This document shows positions 16,676 through 25,619 of a DNA stretch of 64,000 bases, piece after piece. Each line of letters begins with the position of its first letter. The first letter of the stretch is position 1. The notes under the pieces are model-generated. The model was not told the DNA's origin. It searched no databases and saw nothing but the letters and a program-made list of their open reading frames with translations. The position numbers were made by a program, and so were the translations under genes. Origin of the DNA: Paenibacillus rubinfantis (GTDB lineage Bacteria; Bacillota; Bacilli; Paenibacillales; Paenibacillaceae); NCBI RefSeq assembly GCF_001486505.1, contig NZ_LN909059.1, forward strand, positions 1 to 64,000, given 5' to 3'.

Positions 16676-17734
16676 ATGATAACAAGATACTATACCGATA
16701 GTGACTCTACCATTAACGAAACGGTTAATTCCACCAGTGGTGCAACCAACAACAGTGATAATGATAGTTCGGCTACTGTCAATGACACATTAACAAGCAC
16801 AAGCGGCTCGAACAATACCTCTAATACCGATAGTGACTCTACCATTAACGAAACGGTTAATTCCACCAGTGGTGCAACCAACAACAGTGATAATGATAGT
16901 TCGGCTACCGTGACCGATACATTAACCTCAACTAGCGGCTCGAACAACGCATCAGACGCCACCAGCACTTCGTCATCGGGTGATAGTACCTCCACCAATG
17001 GAGATAATACCTCCACCACAAGTAGTGGTCCTGCGGCCAACTCATCGGATACGGACGCCACCAGCAGCTCAGGTGATAGCACATCAACGAATGGTGATAA
17101 TACGTCAACCACAACAAGTGGTCCTGCAACAAACTCATCGGATACAGATGCTACATCGAGTGCAGGTGACAGTTCCTCAACCACTGGCGATAATTCATCC
17201 ACAACCAGTGCCACTGCCACCACAGGTGATAACACCTCTACGCCTACAGCAACAGCGTCGACAGGCGATAATACTACCACCAATACCTCCAATGCTGACA
17301 ACTCTTCAACGAACGACAACGCAAGCACCGCCAACAGCACGTTAAACTCCACCAGCTGCGCCACCAACGAATCCACGAATACCAGTGAATCCAACAACAC
17401 CTTTGACTACAACAGCGCCTTAGTGAGCACGGCAAACGGGTTAGCGAGCTCGGCAAACAACTCGGCAAACACCGTCTCCAATGGCAACAACTTCACCGTT
17501 GGCAATCAAATTCAAATTAGCGACAATTCCGTGCTTTTAGCCTTATTGCTTTTGTTTTGCAAATGCCGTACCTGCTGTAACTGTCAGCCTTCTAGCGGAT
17601 CAACAAGCGGCTGTACCTGCGGCACGTCGGGGACGACGAATTTGGAAGGGATTATTTCCAAACTGCTCGATGATGAAAAAAATAAACAACAGCGCATTTT
17701 TGATATGTTAAACCAAAATAATTCAATCGCTTAA
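16676..17734 (+). CDS. Ser/Thr/Asn/Asp-rich repeat protein with Cys-rich C-terminus, probably 5'-truncated
   Basis: About 350 residues of low complexity: SGDSTSTNGDNTST-type repeats, then a more ordered part (NTVSNGNNFTVGNQIQISDN), a hydrophobic stretch (SVLLALLLLF), a Cys cluster (CKCRTCCNC, GCTCG) and a charged end. A 44-residue unit is repeated (DNA copies start at 16694 and 16826, offset 132 bp). The open frame runs back into antisense pabB without a ribosome site, so the true 5' end was probably lost at a joint near 16.69 kb. The composition suggests a surface or spore-layer protein, but this is a guess. Confidence 0.55.
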   Translation: MITRYYTDSDSTINETVNSTSGATNNSDNDSSATVNDTLTSTSGSNNTSNTDSDSTINETVNSTSGATNNSDNDSSATVTDTLTSTSGSNNASDATSTSSSGDSTSTNGDNTSTTSSGPAANSSDTDATSSSGDSTSTNGDNTSTTTSGPATNSSDTDATSSAGDSSSTTGDNSSTTSATATTGDNTSTPTATASTGDNTTTNTSNADNSSTNDNASTANSTLNSTSCATNESTNTSESNNTFDYNSALVSTANGLASSANNSANTVSNGNNFTVGNQIQISDNSVLLALLLLFCKCRTCCNCQPSSGSTSGCTCGTSGTTNLEGIISKLLDDEKNKQQRIFDMLNQNNSIA

Positions 17735-17748
17735 GGAGGCGTTTACCC

Positions 17749-18093
17749 ATGCTTGAAAACAGTTCAAAAACCACGTTCACGATGTCTCGCAAAAACGGAG
17801 AAACCACACTTTCGGTGGCGATCAACAATGGCAGCGACGAAGAAAAAAATATTAACATGGTCGTCAAAGACAGTGCAAACGGCAATGTATTGCCAAGTGT
17901 GATCGATGGCACAGCCATCGACAACGGGGTGACGCTGGAACCTAAAGCAATCAAAAACATGGTGATTGATACCACAAACGCCATCGGGCAAATTCTCGTG
18001 GAAATGGCAGGTGCAGGGAGGATGACAATGCGTCAAAAAAGTTCGTCATCCGGTGGCAAAACAAGCAACATCATCGAATTGATATTAAAATAA
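17749..18093 (+). CDS. Small protein coupled to the repeat protein, unknown
   Basis: 114 residues, starting 14 bases after the repeat protein with an AAGGAGG site inside that space. Mostly beta-looking: alternating segments such as TTLSVAINNGSDEEKNINMV, then IDNGVTLEPKAIKNMVIDTT and a Ser/Gly tail. No domain recognised; the pair may be structural partners, for instance of a spore or cell surface fibre. Confidence 0.55.
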   Translation: MLENSSKTTFTMSRKNGETTLSVAINNGSDEEKNINMVVKDSANGNVLPSVIDGTAIDNGVTLEPKAIKNMVIDTTNAIGQILVEMAGAGRMTMRQKSSSSGGKTSNIIELILK

Positions 18094-18231
18094 AAAATAT
18101 GCTTCGTGAAGTATCGCGCAGAAACGATTCCTATAGCGCGATTCGTTGCCGATTCATTTGCTGCACGAGTGTTTCCTCGGTTGCGCAAATCGTCTCTACG
18201 AACCATCATGAAGGAATGATCTCCTAATATT

Positions 18232-18327
18232 AAATGACCGCTAATTAAGATTAGCGGTCATTTGGTGTTTTCAAAGCATACACTTGATGTCCGCTAATGT
18301 AAGACAAGATTTGGAGGCTTTGCTAAT
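18232..18327 (+). promoter_or_regulatory. TnpI internal resolution site (core dyad plus direct repeats)
   Basis: Perfect dyad AAATGACCGCTAAT-TAAG-ATTAGCGGTCATTT at 18232-18263 as recombination core. Two further copies in the same orientation as the left arm: TGTCCGCTAATG at 18288-18299 and a weaker TTTGCTAATG reaching the tnpI start codon. TnpI of Tn4430 uses the same layout of one inverted core and two direct accessory repeats, with autoregulation. The function is inferred. Confidence 0.75.
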
Positions 18328-19243
18328 GAGAGAAACACCGGGGATTTCGGAACAGGGCGATCAGACGATTCAGGACTTCATTCACGCTCTCACCACCCAC
18401 GAAGATTTGAATCCCAAAACACTAAAAGAGTATGCAAGCGACCTAAAACATTTCATCGGCTGGTTTGAGACCGCCTACCACCAAGAGGAAGAGATTATAT
18501 TTCGAATTGAAGATGTGGCTACTCCAACATTAACGCGATATAGGGAAGCAGCACAAAAAATAATGGAATTGAAACCGGCGACCATTAACCGGCGGCTTAT
18601 TACCCTGAAACGTTTTTTTGAATGGGCCGTGTCAGAATCCAGGATTCGCCGCGACCCTTCGAAGCCGGTTAAATTGGTTCCGGAAGAAAAGGTAAGCCCC
18701 AGACAGATGACAGACAAAGAAGAAGCTGCTTTGGTTGCTGCGGCCGAGCATGGCGGTTCTCTTCGGGATCAGACGATTCTAATCGTGATGTTTCACACGG
18801 GCTTACGAAGCATGGAAGTGTGTGACTTGGCTCCCGGAGATATTCAAATCGGTAAACGTAGTGGTCAGCTTACGGTCCGATCCGGAAAACGAAATAAACA
18901 GAGGGAAGTTCCTTTGAACGCCACGTGTAGAGTTGCTTTAGAAAAATATCTGGCAGAACTCCCTCCGCACAGTCCTTTTCTGTTTCCATCTGAAAAGACC
19001 GGCGATCGATTAACCGAACGTGCTTTACGTCATTTAATTCAAAAATATATGAAAGCAGCCCGGCTCGAAGGATTGAGCGCCCACGATCTACGGCACCGGT
19101 TCGGCTATGTGATGGCAGAAAACACGCCGTTGCACCGCTTGGCGCAAATTATGGGACACGATAGTCTGGACACAACGATGATTTACGTCAAGGCAACCCG
19201 TGCGGATCTGCAAGCGGAAGTCGAAAAAATAGCTTGGCAATAG
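18326..19243 (+). CDS. tnpI: TnpI-type tyrosine recombinase (cointegrate resolvase)
   Basis: Resolves cointegrates made by TnpA at the upstream repeats. 305 residues from ATG 18326, chosen because GGAGG lies 8 bases before it; the frame is open to a TTG at 18284. N-terminal core-binding domain (about 15-110) and catalytic domain with Arg in FHTGLRSMEVCDL, HDLRHRFGYVM, His in IMGHDSLDTTM and the Tyr in IYVKA. Fourteen bases separate it from tnpA. Intact. Confidence 0.88.
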   Translation: MRETPGISEQGDQTIQDFIHALTTHEDLNPKTLKEYASDLKHFIGWFETAYHQEEEIIFRIEDVATPTLTRYREAAQKIMELKPATINRRLITLKRFFEWAVSESRIRRDPSKPVKLVPEEKVSPRQMTDKEEAALVAAAEHGGSLRDQTILIVMFHTGLRSMEVCDLAPGDIQIGKRSGQLTVRSGKRNKQREVPLNATCRVALEKYLAELPPHSPFLFPSEKTGDRLTERALRHLIQKYMKAARLEGLSAHDLRHRFGYVMAENTPLHRLAQIMGHDSLDTTMIYVKATRADLQAEVEKIAWQ

Positions 19244-19257
19244 GGGGATGAAGTACG

Positions 19258-21533
19258 ATGTACGCGAGAGTAAGGGAACTGCTAACTCCGGAGGAACGGC
19301 TGCATTATTTGCAGATACCGCCTGATCTTGGCGAATGGGAATTGGGCACTTATTTCACATTTACACAGCATGACCTTGAAATCATACAGCAGCGGCGAAG
19401 AGATTATAATCGACTCGGCTTTGCCGTGCAGCTGTGCGTACTTCGTTATCTCGGCTGGACACTTTCTGATACAAAAGAAGTGCCGGTTCAAATTCTTCGT
19501 CATATTGCAAAGCAAATCAATGCCGATGTGGAGTCTTTTGCATCTTACGGCGACCGAGAAGCAACGAAGTACGAGCATCTGGATGAGATCCGGAAAGAAT
19601 ATGGCTACCAGACATTCACCTTGAGCGAATATCGTTCTTTGTGCAAGCATCTATTTAGCCATGCAATGGCAAACGGCAATCCCTTACACCTGATTCAACT
19701 CGCACTCGAAGATTTACGTAAGCGTAAAATCATTCTCCCTTCAATGGCTACAATTGAAAGAGCCGTTTGGGAAACGCGCAAACGAACAGAAGAAAAAATA
19801 TTCAAGCTGCTCAGCAGTTCACTGACAGAATTACAAATTGCTAAGCTGGATCGCGTCTTAACCACCATGCCGGAAAGTAGCAAAACCTACTTAGCATGGT
19901 TAAGGGAAATTCCAGGTACTAGCTCTCCGGATTCTTTTTTGAAGGTGATTGAAAAACTCGAATACTTACGCGACTTGCAGCTGCAAGTCGATACGAAAGG
20001 CATCCATCCGAACCGTCTACGTCAACTTTCTAAAATCGGTTCGCGTTACGAACCTCATTCTTTCAGACGTTTTAATGATCCGAAAAAGTACGCGATTTTA
20101 GTAGCGTACCTATTGGAACTAATTCAGGATTTGACAGACCTGGCTTTCGAGATTCATGACCGGCAGATTATGATACTGCTTTCCAAAGGGAGAAAGGCCC
20201 AAGAGGAACTTCAAAAGCAAAACGGTAAATCGATCAACGAAAAGGTTGTTCACTTTGCCGATCTTGGAGCCGCTCTTATTAAGGCCCGAAGCGAAGGCAT
20301 TGATCCGTTTGTTGCTCTTGATGCCGTCATGCCGTGGGATCAGGTCGTCGCATCCGTGGAGGAAGCTAAACGGCTGGCGCGACCAGTTGATTACGACTAC
20401 TTGGACTTGTTAGAAAAGAAATTCTATGCGCTCCGAAAATACACGCCAACGCTGCTAAAATCGTTGGAATTTCGGTCAACTAAGTCCGCAGAGCCGCTAA
20501 TGAAGGCGGTCGATATCATCCGGGATATGAATGAAACCGGGAAGCGGAAGGTTCCGGAAGGCGCGCCGCTGAACTTCGTTTCGAACCGCTGGCAAAAGCA
20601 CGTTTACGACGATGACGGAACGATCAACCGGCATTACTACGAAATGGCTGTCCTGACAGAGTTGCGGAATTACGTTCGTTCCGGGGACGTGTCCATAGTC
20701 GGAAGCCGTCAGCATAAGGATTTCGAGGAATACCTTGTTCCGAAAGCCGATTGGAATGGCATTGATCCTAACGCTACAAAGCTTGCCGTCAGTTTGTCCG
20801 CAAAGGAATATCTTGAAGAACGGATTGAAGCACTACTTCAAAGATTAAATTGGGTTTCGGATCACATCGATGAGCTGGACGGAGTAAATTTGGAGAACGG
20901 GAAATTGCACATTGAGCGATTGGAGAAAGATGTTCCCGATGAATCCCGAAATTTCAGTCTTTCCCTCTATGAGCTGCTACCACGAATTAAGCTTACGGAT
21001 CTGCTCATGGAAGTAGCCAACTGGACGAATTTTCATGAGCAGTTTATTCACGCTTCCAGTAACCGCGCTCCGAACGAGGAAGAAACAACAATCCTTATGG
21101 CTACCCTTATGGCAATGGGAACGAACATCGGGCTTACGAAGATGGCTGAAGCCACGCCGAGCATTTCATATCGGCAAATGGCCAATACAGCTCAATGGCG
21201 GCTGTACGAAGACGCGATGAATAAAGCGCAAGCTGTTCTTGTCAATTTTCATCATAAGCTGGCGCTGCCTTCATATTGGGGGAATGGCACTACCTCCTCA
21301 TCTGATGGAATGCGCGTCCAGATCGGTGTATCGTCTCTTCACGCAGATGCGAATCCTCACTACGGGACCGGAAAAGGAGCAACGATATATCGCTTCGTGA
21401 GCGACCAGTTTTCCACGTTCTATACGAAAGTCATCAATACGAACGCTCGGGATGCCGTACACGTCATCGACGGTTTGCTCCACCACGAAACGGACTTGTC
21501 CATTGAGGAGCATTATACGGATACTGCTGGTTA
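19258..21533 (+). pseudogene. tnpA: Tn3-family transposase TnpA, 5' part (interrupted)
   Basis: Residues 1-757 of a TnpA of the Tn4430 type, starting MYARVRELLTPEERLHYLQI with the DUF4158-like N-terminus. The frame runs to HYTDTAGY and then leaves into the Tn554-like element (stop at 21585). The C-terminal part resumes at 26860 in frame; the two parts give 989 residues, about the 987 known for Tn4430. The catalytic core is split, so the protein is inactive. Confidence 0.92.
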
Positions 21534-21604
21534 TCAATACCTTTTTATAAAAAAGTTAGAATTTAATTGTGTTCTTTCATTATAGACATGTATTTAAAGA
21601 ATGA

Positions 21605-21635
21605 TTAAAAATGACTAACGACTCAAAGTCGTTAG
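21605..21635 (-). terminator. Terminator after thyX
   Basis: CTAACGACT-TTG-AGTCGTTAG on the minus strand followed by TCATTTTT. It lies about 60 bases past the thyX stop and closes the cargo operon near the transposon end. Confidence 0.75.
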
Positions 21636-21694
21636 CCATCATCTTCCATTAAAGCACTTAAATAAATGGAATTAACAAGAACCATCCTTACTTT

Positions 21695-22390
21695 TTAGTT
21701 ATATTTGAGGAGAGCGTCAAGGGACAATGGAAACTTCTCATGTGCTAATTCCTGCACAGCTTCAGCAAGAACTCTAATTTCGTATTGGGCATCCTCTGGG
21801 AGTCTTAAATTCAAGAAATGGGCTACACCTTGAAGAGAACCAGTCCAATAATATCTCACAAACATAGAGTAAGCAGGAAGAAATAATCGAGCTTGTTCTG
21901 GAGCCACACCAGCTTCCATGGCTTCTTCATAAAGGCGTTCACCTTCAGCAATATGCTCTTCAAGCTTCTTTGTAAAAACTCCTCCAGATAATTCACTTAA
22001 ATTCTCGCCAGAGCCTTGTTTTGAATTTGCTGGTTTCGATCTCCACTCATTAGCATTAGGTATGTAAAACTCTGGTTCTTCAGTAATATAACGACGAGAA
22101 GATTCATTCCAAGCAACGAATGGGTCCTGAAATCCAGAACCAATGATATGCTTCCAATGTTGTCTTGCGACGTAAAGAGGGACGTAAACTTCAAATTGAA
22201 GTGAAGTGTGTCTGAATGGACTTGTGTGACCTTCACGAGCGAGAAAGTCAATGAGTCCCTTATCTTTATCGTCAAGAACGTCCTTTTTCTTGTTATAAGA
22301 AACACGAGCTGAATTTGTAACAGATAAGTCGGAACCCATGTAGTCTTGTAAGATCACATATCCACCATTTAAAATGTCAATTTTTTTCAT
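21695..22390 (-). CDS. thyX: Flavin-dependent thymidylate synthase
   Basis: Methylates dUMP with FAD, NADPH and methylene-THF and yields THF, not DHF, so it lowers the need for DHFR. 231 residues. ThyX landmarks: DLSVTNSARVSYNKKK, REGHTSPFRHTSLQFEV, WNESSRRYI and RLFLPAYSMFVRYYWTGSLQ. The signature usually written RHRxxSxNxxSxRY is modified: VARQHWKHIIGSGFQDP precedes NESSRRY. Placed 86 bases after dfr in the same direction and before a terminator, so it is cargo of the transposon. It could support growth under trimethoprim together with dfr. Confidence 0.88.
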   Translation of the reverse strand: MKKIDILNGGYVILQDYMGSDLSVTNSARVSYNKKKDVLDDKDKGLIDFLAREGHTSPFRHTSLQFEVYVPLYVARQHWKHIIGSGFQDPFVAWNESSRRYITEEPEFYIPNANEWRSKPANSKQGSGENLSELSGGVFTKKLEEHIAEGERLYEEAMEAGVAPEQARLFLPAYSMFVRYYWTGSLQGVAHFLNLRLPEDAQYEIRVLAEAVQELAHEKFPLSLDALLKYN

Positions 22391-22476
22391 TTTCCAAACC
22401 TCTCTCTAACCAAAAATTATTGTTGCTTAATATTTTAATCATTTTTTAAAAGTTTTACTTAAAATCTCTGAAACTG

Positions 22477-22974
22477 TTAGCTTAATAAATTTATTCTTTT
22501 ATAAACATGAAAATAGTAGTTATATGGGTTTTTTTCATTCATAATTCCTTTTTCAACAGATTCTTCTTTCCATTCATCAAAATTAACTTCAGGAAAAAAT
22601 GTGTCTCCCTCGAATTCATGATGAATTCTTGTTATATACATTTTTTCAACATAAGGTAAGAACAAACTATAAATCTGTTCTCCACCGAAAATAAAAATCT
22701 CTTCTTCATCTTTACATAACTCAAAAACATCTATAATTGAATGGGCAATTTCACATCCATCAAAATTAAAACCTTTATCTCGTGTCAGAATAATATTCCT
22801 TCTGCCAGGTAAAGCTATTCCGATAGACTCAATGTTCTTTCTACCTAATATAATTGAATGTCCATTTGTAGTATCTTTAACATACTTCCAATCATTCGGA
22901 ATTCTCCAAGGAATGTCATTCTCTTTACCAATTACTCTATTCTTATCCATCGCAACAATTAAAGAAATCTTCAT
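22477..22974 (-). CDS. dfr: Trimethoprim-insensitive-type dihydrofolate reductase (DfrG/DfrK-like)
   Basis: Reduces DHF to THF with NADPH. 165 residues; MKISLIVAMDKNRVIGKEND, DIPWRIPNDWKYVKDTTNGH, IILGRKNIESIG, EEIFIFGGEQIYSLFLPYVE and HHEFEGDTFFPEV correspond almost word for word to the DfrG/DfrK proteins of staphylococci and enterococci that I remember, with scattered substitutions, so it may be a new allele. It is AT-richer than the surrounding chromosome-type genes. Location in a Tn554-like element fits dfrK in Tn559. Confidence 0.88.
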   Translation of the reverse strand: MKISLIVAMDKNRVIGKENDIPWRIPNDWKYVKDTTNGHSIILGRKNIESIGIALPGRRNIILTRDKGFNFDGCEIAHSIIDVFELCKDEEEIFIFGGEQIYSLFLPYVEKMYITRIHHEFEGDTFFPEVNFDEWKEESVEKGIMNEKNPYNYYFHVYKRINLLS

Positions 22975-23206
22975 ATATACTCAGCCTTTTTTAACTATTT
23001 TACCTTGCAATTTTTTATTTCTATTGAAATTTCTTTTTCCACTAAATGACCCTATATTTTAAGTACAATCTTTCAAAATCTCTTCGATATTTTAACATAA
23101 ATATTCATGAATCCGATGTCATTGTACAAAAAAGACATTCAACATTTTTATGGCTTCGTCATATTACAAGAAAAAAATCAACAGGGAAAGGAAAAAGAGT
23201 GGGAAC

Positions 23207-23590
23207 TTAAATATCCTCATACATTTTCCCATATTGAATTTTCAATTGTTCTTTAATTTCTTTATTTTCCTTTTCTAAATGCTTGACTCGCTTCCGTAAG
23301 GAAGCGATAATTACATCTTTTGATGCGTCACTCATATTCCTTTTAACTTGCTTTATTGAGGGGAGACCCTCTTGTTGTTTGCGAAGTGTTTCGATTCGAT
23401 CTCGGAGTTTTGTATTTCTGTATAGAAATGCCTTTGAAACCCCTGATTCTGCAGATATAGAGTTAAAATTGATTTTCATTTGTTTTTTTATCATCTTTTT
23501 GATCGCTTCTTCAACTTTTTGAATGGACTTTTCCGTTTTCAACTTCGCATATTTTATAATACCTTCAGTATTTGGGGTTTCATTAGACAT
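23207..23590 (-). CDS. tnpC: TnpC of the Tn554-like transposon
   Basis: 127 residues, basic and helical: NFNSISAESGVSKAFLYRNT looks like a helix-turn-helix, followed by a coiled coil (ASLRKRVKHLEKENKEIKEQ). Overlaps the tnpB stop by 8 bases. In Tn554 TnpC is not essential but raises transposition frequency and sets orientation. Intact. Confidence 0.82.
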   Translation of the reverse strand: MSNETPNTEGIIKYAKLKTEKSIQKVEEAIKKMIKKQMKINFNSISAESGVSKAFLYRNTKLRDRIETLRKQQEGLPSIKQVKRNMSDASKDVIIASLRKRVKHLEKENKEIKEQLKIQYGKMYEDI

Positions 23591-25619
23591 TTTGCATCAC
23601 CTTCTCACGTTCATCTCCAACATACTCACGTCTAGTTTTATCTAAACCAAAGATTCCACCAGTATGTAGTAAACCATTTGCTAATTCTTTATATCTTTTT
23701 AATTTGGGTTCAATTAACTCAATGGAACGTAACCTTCCGGATTTTTTGTATACTTCAATATCAGCTTCCATTTTAGATATCTGTTCTTGATAATAGTCGA
23801 GAAAAGTCTTGTCAACGTGAAAACTTCGGCAGTTGTTTTTAATACATGGTGGTTCCAATGTCTGTTCAAGAAAATCACAATGAAGTTTTGGGCTTTTTAC
23901 ACAAAACCCATGATCTAAACGAATGGAGTCCATGTTGTGACGTATCCACTCCAGTTCAACTCCATTTTCTTTAGCCTGTTGAGCTAAATCAGCGACAATA
24001 ACTTCTCCACGTGTATCTAATCTTACTGCGCCATTATCTCGAGCCTTTTCCCATTCATCACGGAGTGTCTGGTCATGAATTTGGGCATAGACTAATGTCA
24101 TTTCAGGACTGGCATGTGCCATCAATTTTTGAACATGAAGGATATTCATTCCGTTATTAATCAAATTAACACCGTAACGGTGTCGAAATGCATGATTTTT
24201 AAACCAATAAATTTCTCCATCCTTGTCCTTAATATTACATCTGTTAGCTAGTTTATTAAGGTTCAGCTTTATGGAATCCTGCGATATGGGATTACCCATC
24301 CTTTTCCCTTTAAGTACTGGAAACAAATATTTCTTAGGGTTCGTGTCTAAAGAGGATCTCTTTTTTGTAATTTCTTGCTGCACCAAGACAACATTAGCAA
24401 TTTCTTCTGAAATAGGAACTTTATGATTTTTATAACTTACTTTTCTTTGATCTCCGATAATCCACCAGCCATCTTCTTGTTTTACTAAGCAGTCAATTAT
24501 AAGTGATAAAACGTCACTAATTCGAAAACCTGTAGCTTCCATTAGAAGAATTATAGGTATATGATCTGAGGAAAGTTGGTTAATATGGCAAACTAACTGT
24601 TCCCATACTTCATCCGGAATATATTTAATTTCATCAGCCTTTGCTCTTTTCTTTTTAGGAATATCCTCAATTGACAATAGTGAAATAACTGACTTTATCG
24701 GAGCTTCTTCCCATTCGAATTTTTGTATGTATGAGATAAACGTTTTAAGGTCTATTAAAAAACGATTTACATAATTGTGATCTGGATTAATTAAATATTT
24801 TCCTTTTTTAATAGTAGAATGTCGCAAGTATTCAATATACTCCTCAATATCCATTCTAGATAGCTGATTTAATTCTTTCCACTCAGGATATTTCTCCTTC
24901 AAAAAGGTGAAGAAAAACAAAAGTCTATTTAAATAACATATTGCTGTAGAAAAGCTAATGGATTGCTGAACAACTAGGCAAGTCTTTATATATTTTTTAA
25001 ATAATTGTCTATAAGGTTGCGGAATTTTCGAAAAGTCTAATGAATATCTACTGATTGTATTGTTATAATTAATCTTCAAATTTCGTACATCCCAACAATC
25101 CTTATCTGTTTCTTCTCGTTCGTCATAAAAGTAATAATAAAAATCATAAACTTGAAGAAATAGTCTAATATACAATGATGGTTGAACTGTTGGTGACATC
25201 CACGGTGATGACTTTTTCCGGTGTACAATCTCAACTGATTTTCCTTTCTCTACAAGAAATGTTCGATACTCTATTAGAAACTTTTCTTTCGGAATATCAA
25301 TAATAGAATCTAAATCAGCATAATATCGAGAGATGAATTCTGTAAAAACTTTAAGACATGGAGAATAATGCATAAAAGCATAGATAATCGAGATCCTTGT
25401 CTCCTGTAACCCCTTATAAAAATAATATTTTAATTCATTTTTTAATCTAAGATTGTGTACCTTATCAAAAATCAATTTTCTATTCCAATCATAATGTTTA
25501 TCCAAAAAGGGACATTCTTGTACATCCCACACATCATTTGCCCAATATCCAAGTAATGGTTCATTTATCTGTTCCAAATGATGGGGAAGGGGTTTTATTT
25601 TGAATGTGTTCTGTATCAT
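23583..25619 (-). CDS. tnpB: TnpB, large tyrosine recombinase of the Tn554-like transposon
   Basis: 678 residues, close to Tn554 TnpB (about 630). Catalytic residues: Arg in MEATGFRISDVLSL, HAFRHRYGVNL, MAHASPEMTLVYAQ with His and Tyr. The C-terminal extension WIRHNMDSIRLDHGFCVKSP followed by CDFLEQTLEPPCIKNNCRSFHVD is the Cys-rich TnpB end. Required together with TnpA for excision and insertion. Intact. Confidence 0.9.
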   Translation of the reverse strand: MIQNTFKIKPLPHHLEQINEPLLGYWANDVWDVQECPFLDKHYDWNRKLIFDKVHNLRLKNELKYYFYKGLQETRISIIYAFMHYSPCLKVFTEFISRYYADLDSIIDIPKEKFLIEYRTFLVEKGKSVEIVHRKKSSPWMSPTVQPSLYIRLFLQVYDFYYYFYDEREETDKDCWDVRNLKINYNNTISRYSLDFSKIPQPYRQLFKKYIKTCLVVQQSISFSTAICYLNRLLFFFTFLKEKYPEWKELNQLSRMDIEEYIEYLRHSTIKKGKYLINPDHNYVNRFLIDLKTFISYIQKFEWEEAPIKSVISLLSIEDIPKKKRAKADEIKYIPDEVWEQLVCHINQLSSDHIPIILLMEATGFRISDVLSLIIDCLVKQEDGWWIIGDQRKVSYKNHKVPISEEIANVVLVQQEITKKRSSLDTNPKKYLFPVLKGKRMGNPISQDSIKLNLNKLANRCNIKDKDGEIYWFKNHAFRHRYGVNLINNGMNILHVQKLMAHASPEMTLVYAQIHDQTLRDEWEKARDNGAVRLDTRGEVIVADLAQQAKENGVELEWIRHNMDSIRLDHGFCVKSPKLHCDFLEQTLEPPCIKNNCRSFHVDKTFLDYYQEQISKMEADIEVYKKSGRLRSIELIEPKLKRYKELANGLLHTGGIFGLDKTRREYVGDEREKVMQNV

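Noticed and set aside
16690..17300. Regular DNA repeats that could be taken for a CRISPR array
   Set aside because: Repeats are in frame, of variable length, without unique spacers, and encode Ser/Thr/Asn-rich protein repeats.
16690..17400. Hydrophobic Val/Leu-rich minus-strand frame of 236 codons
   Set aside because: It is the antisense reading of the Ser/Thr/Asn repeat gene; its composition follows from the repeat codons.
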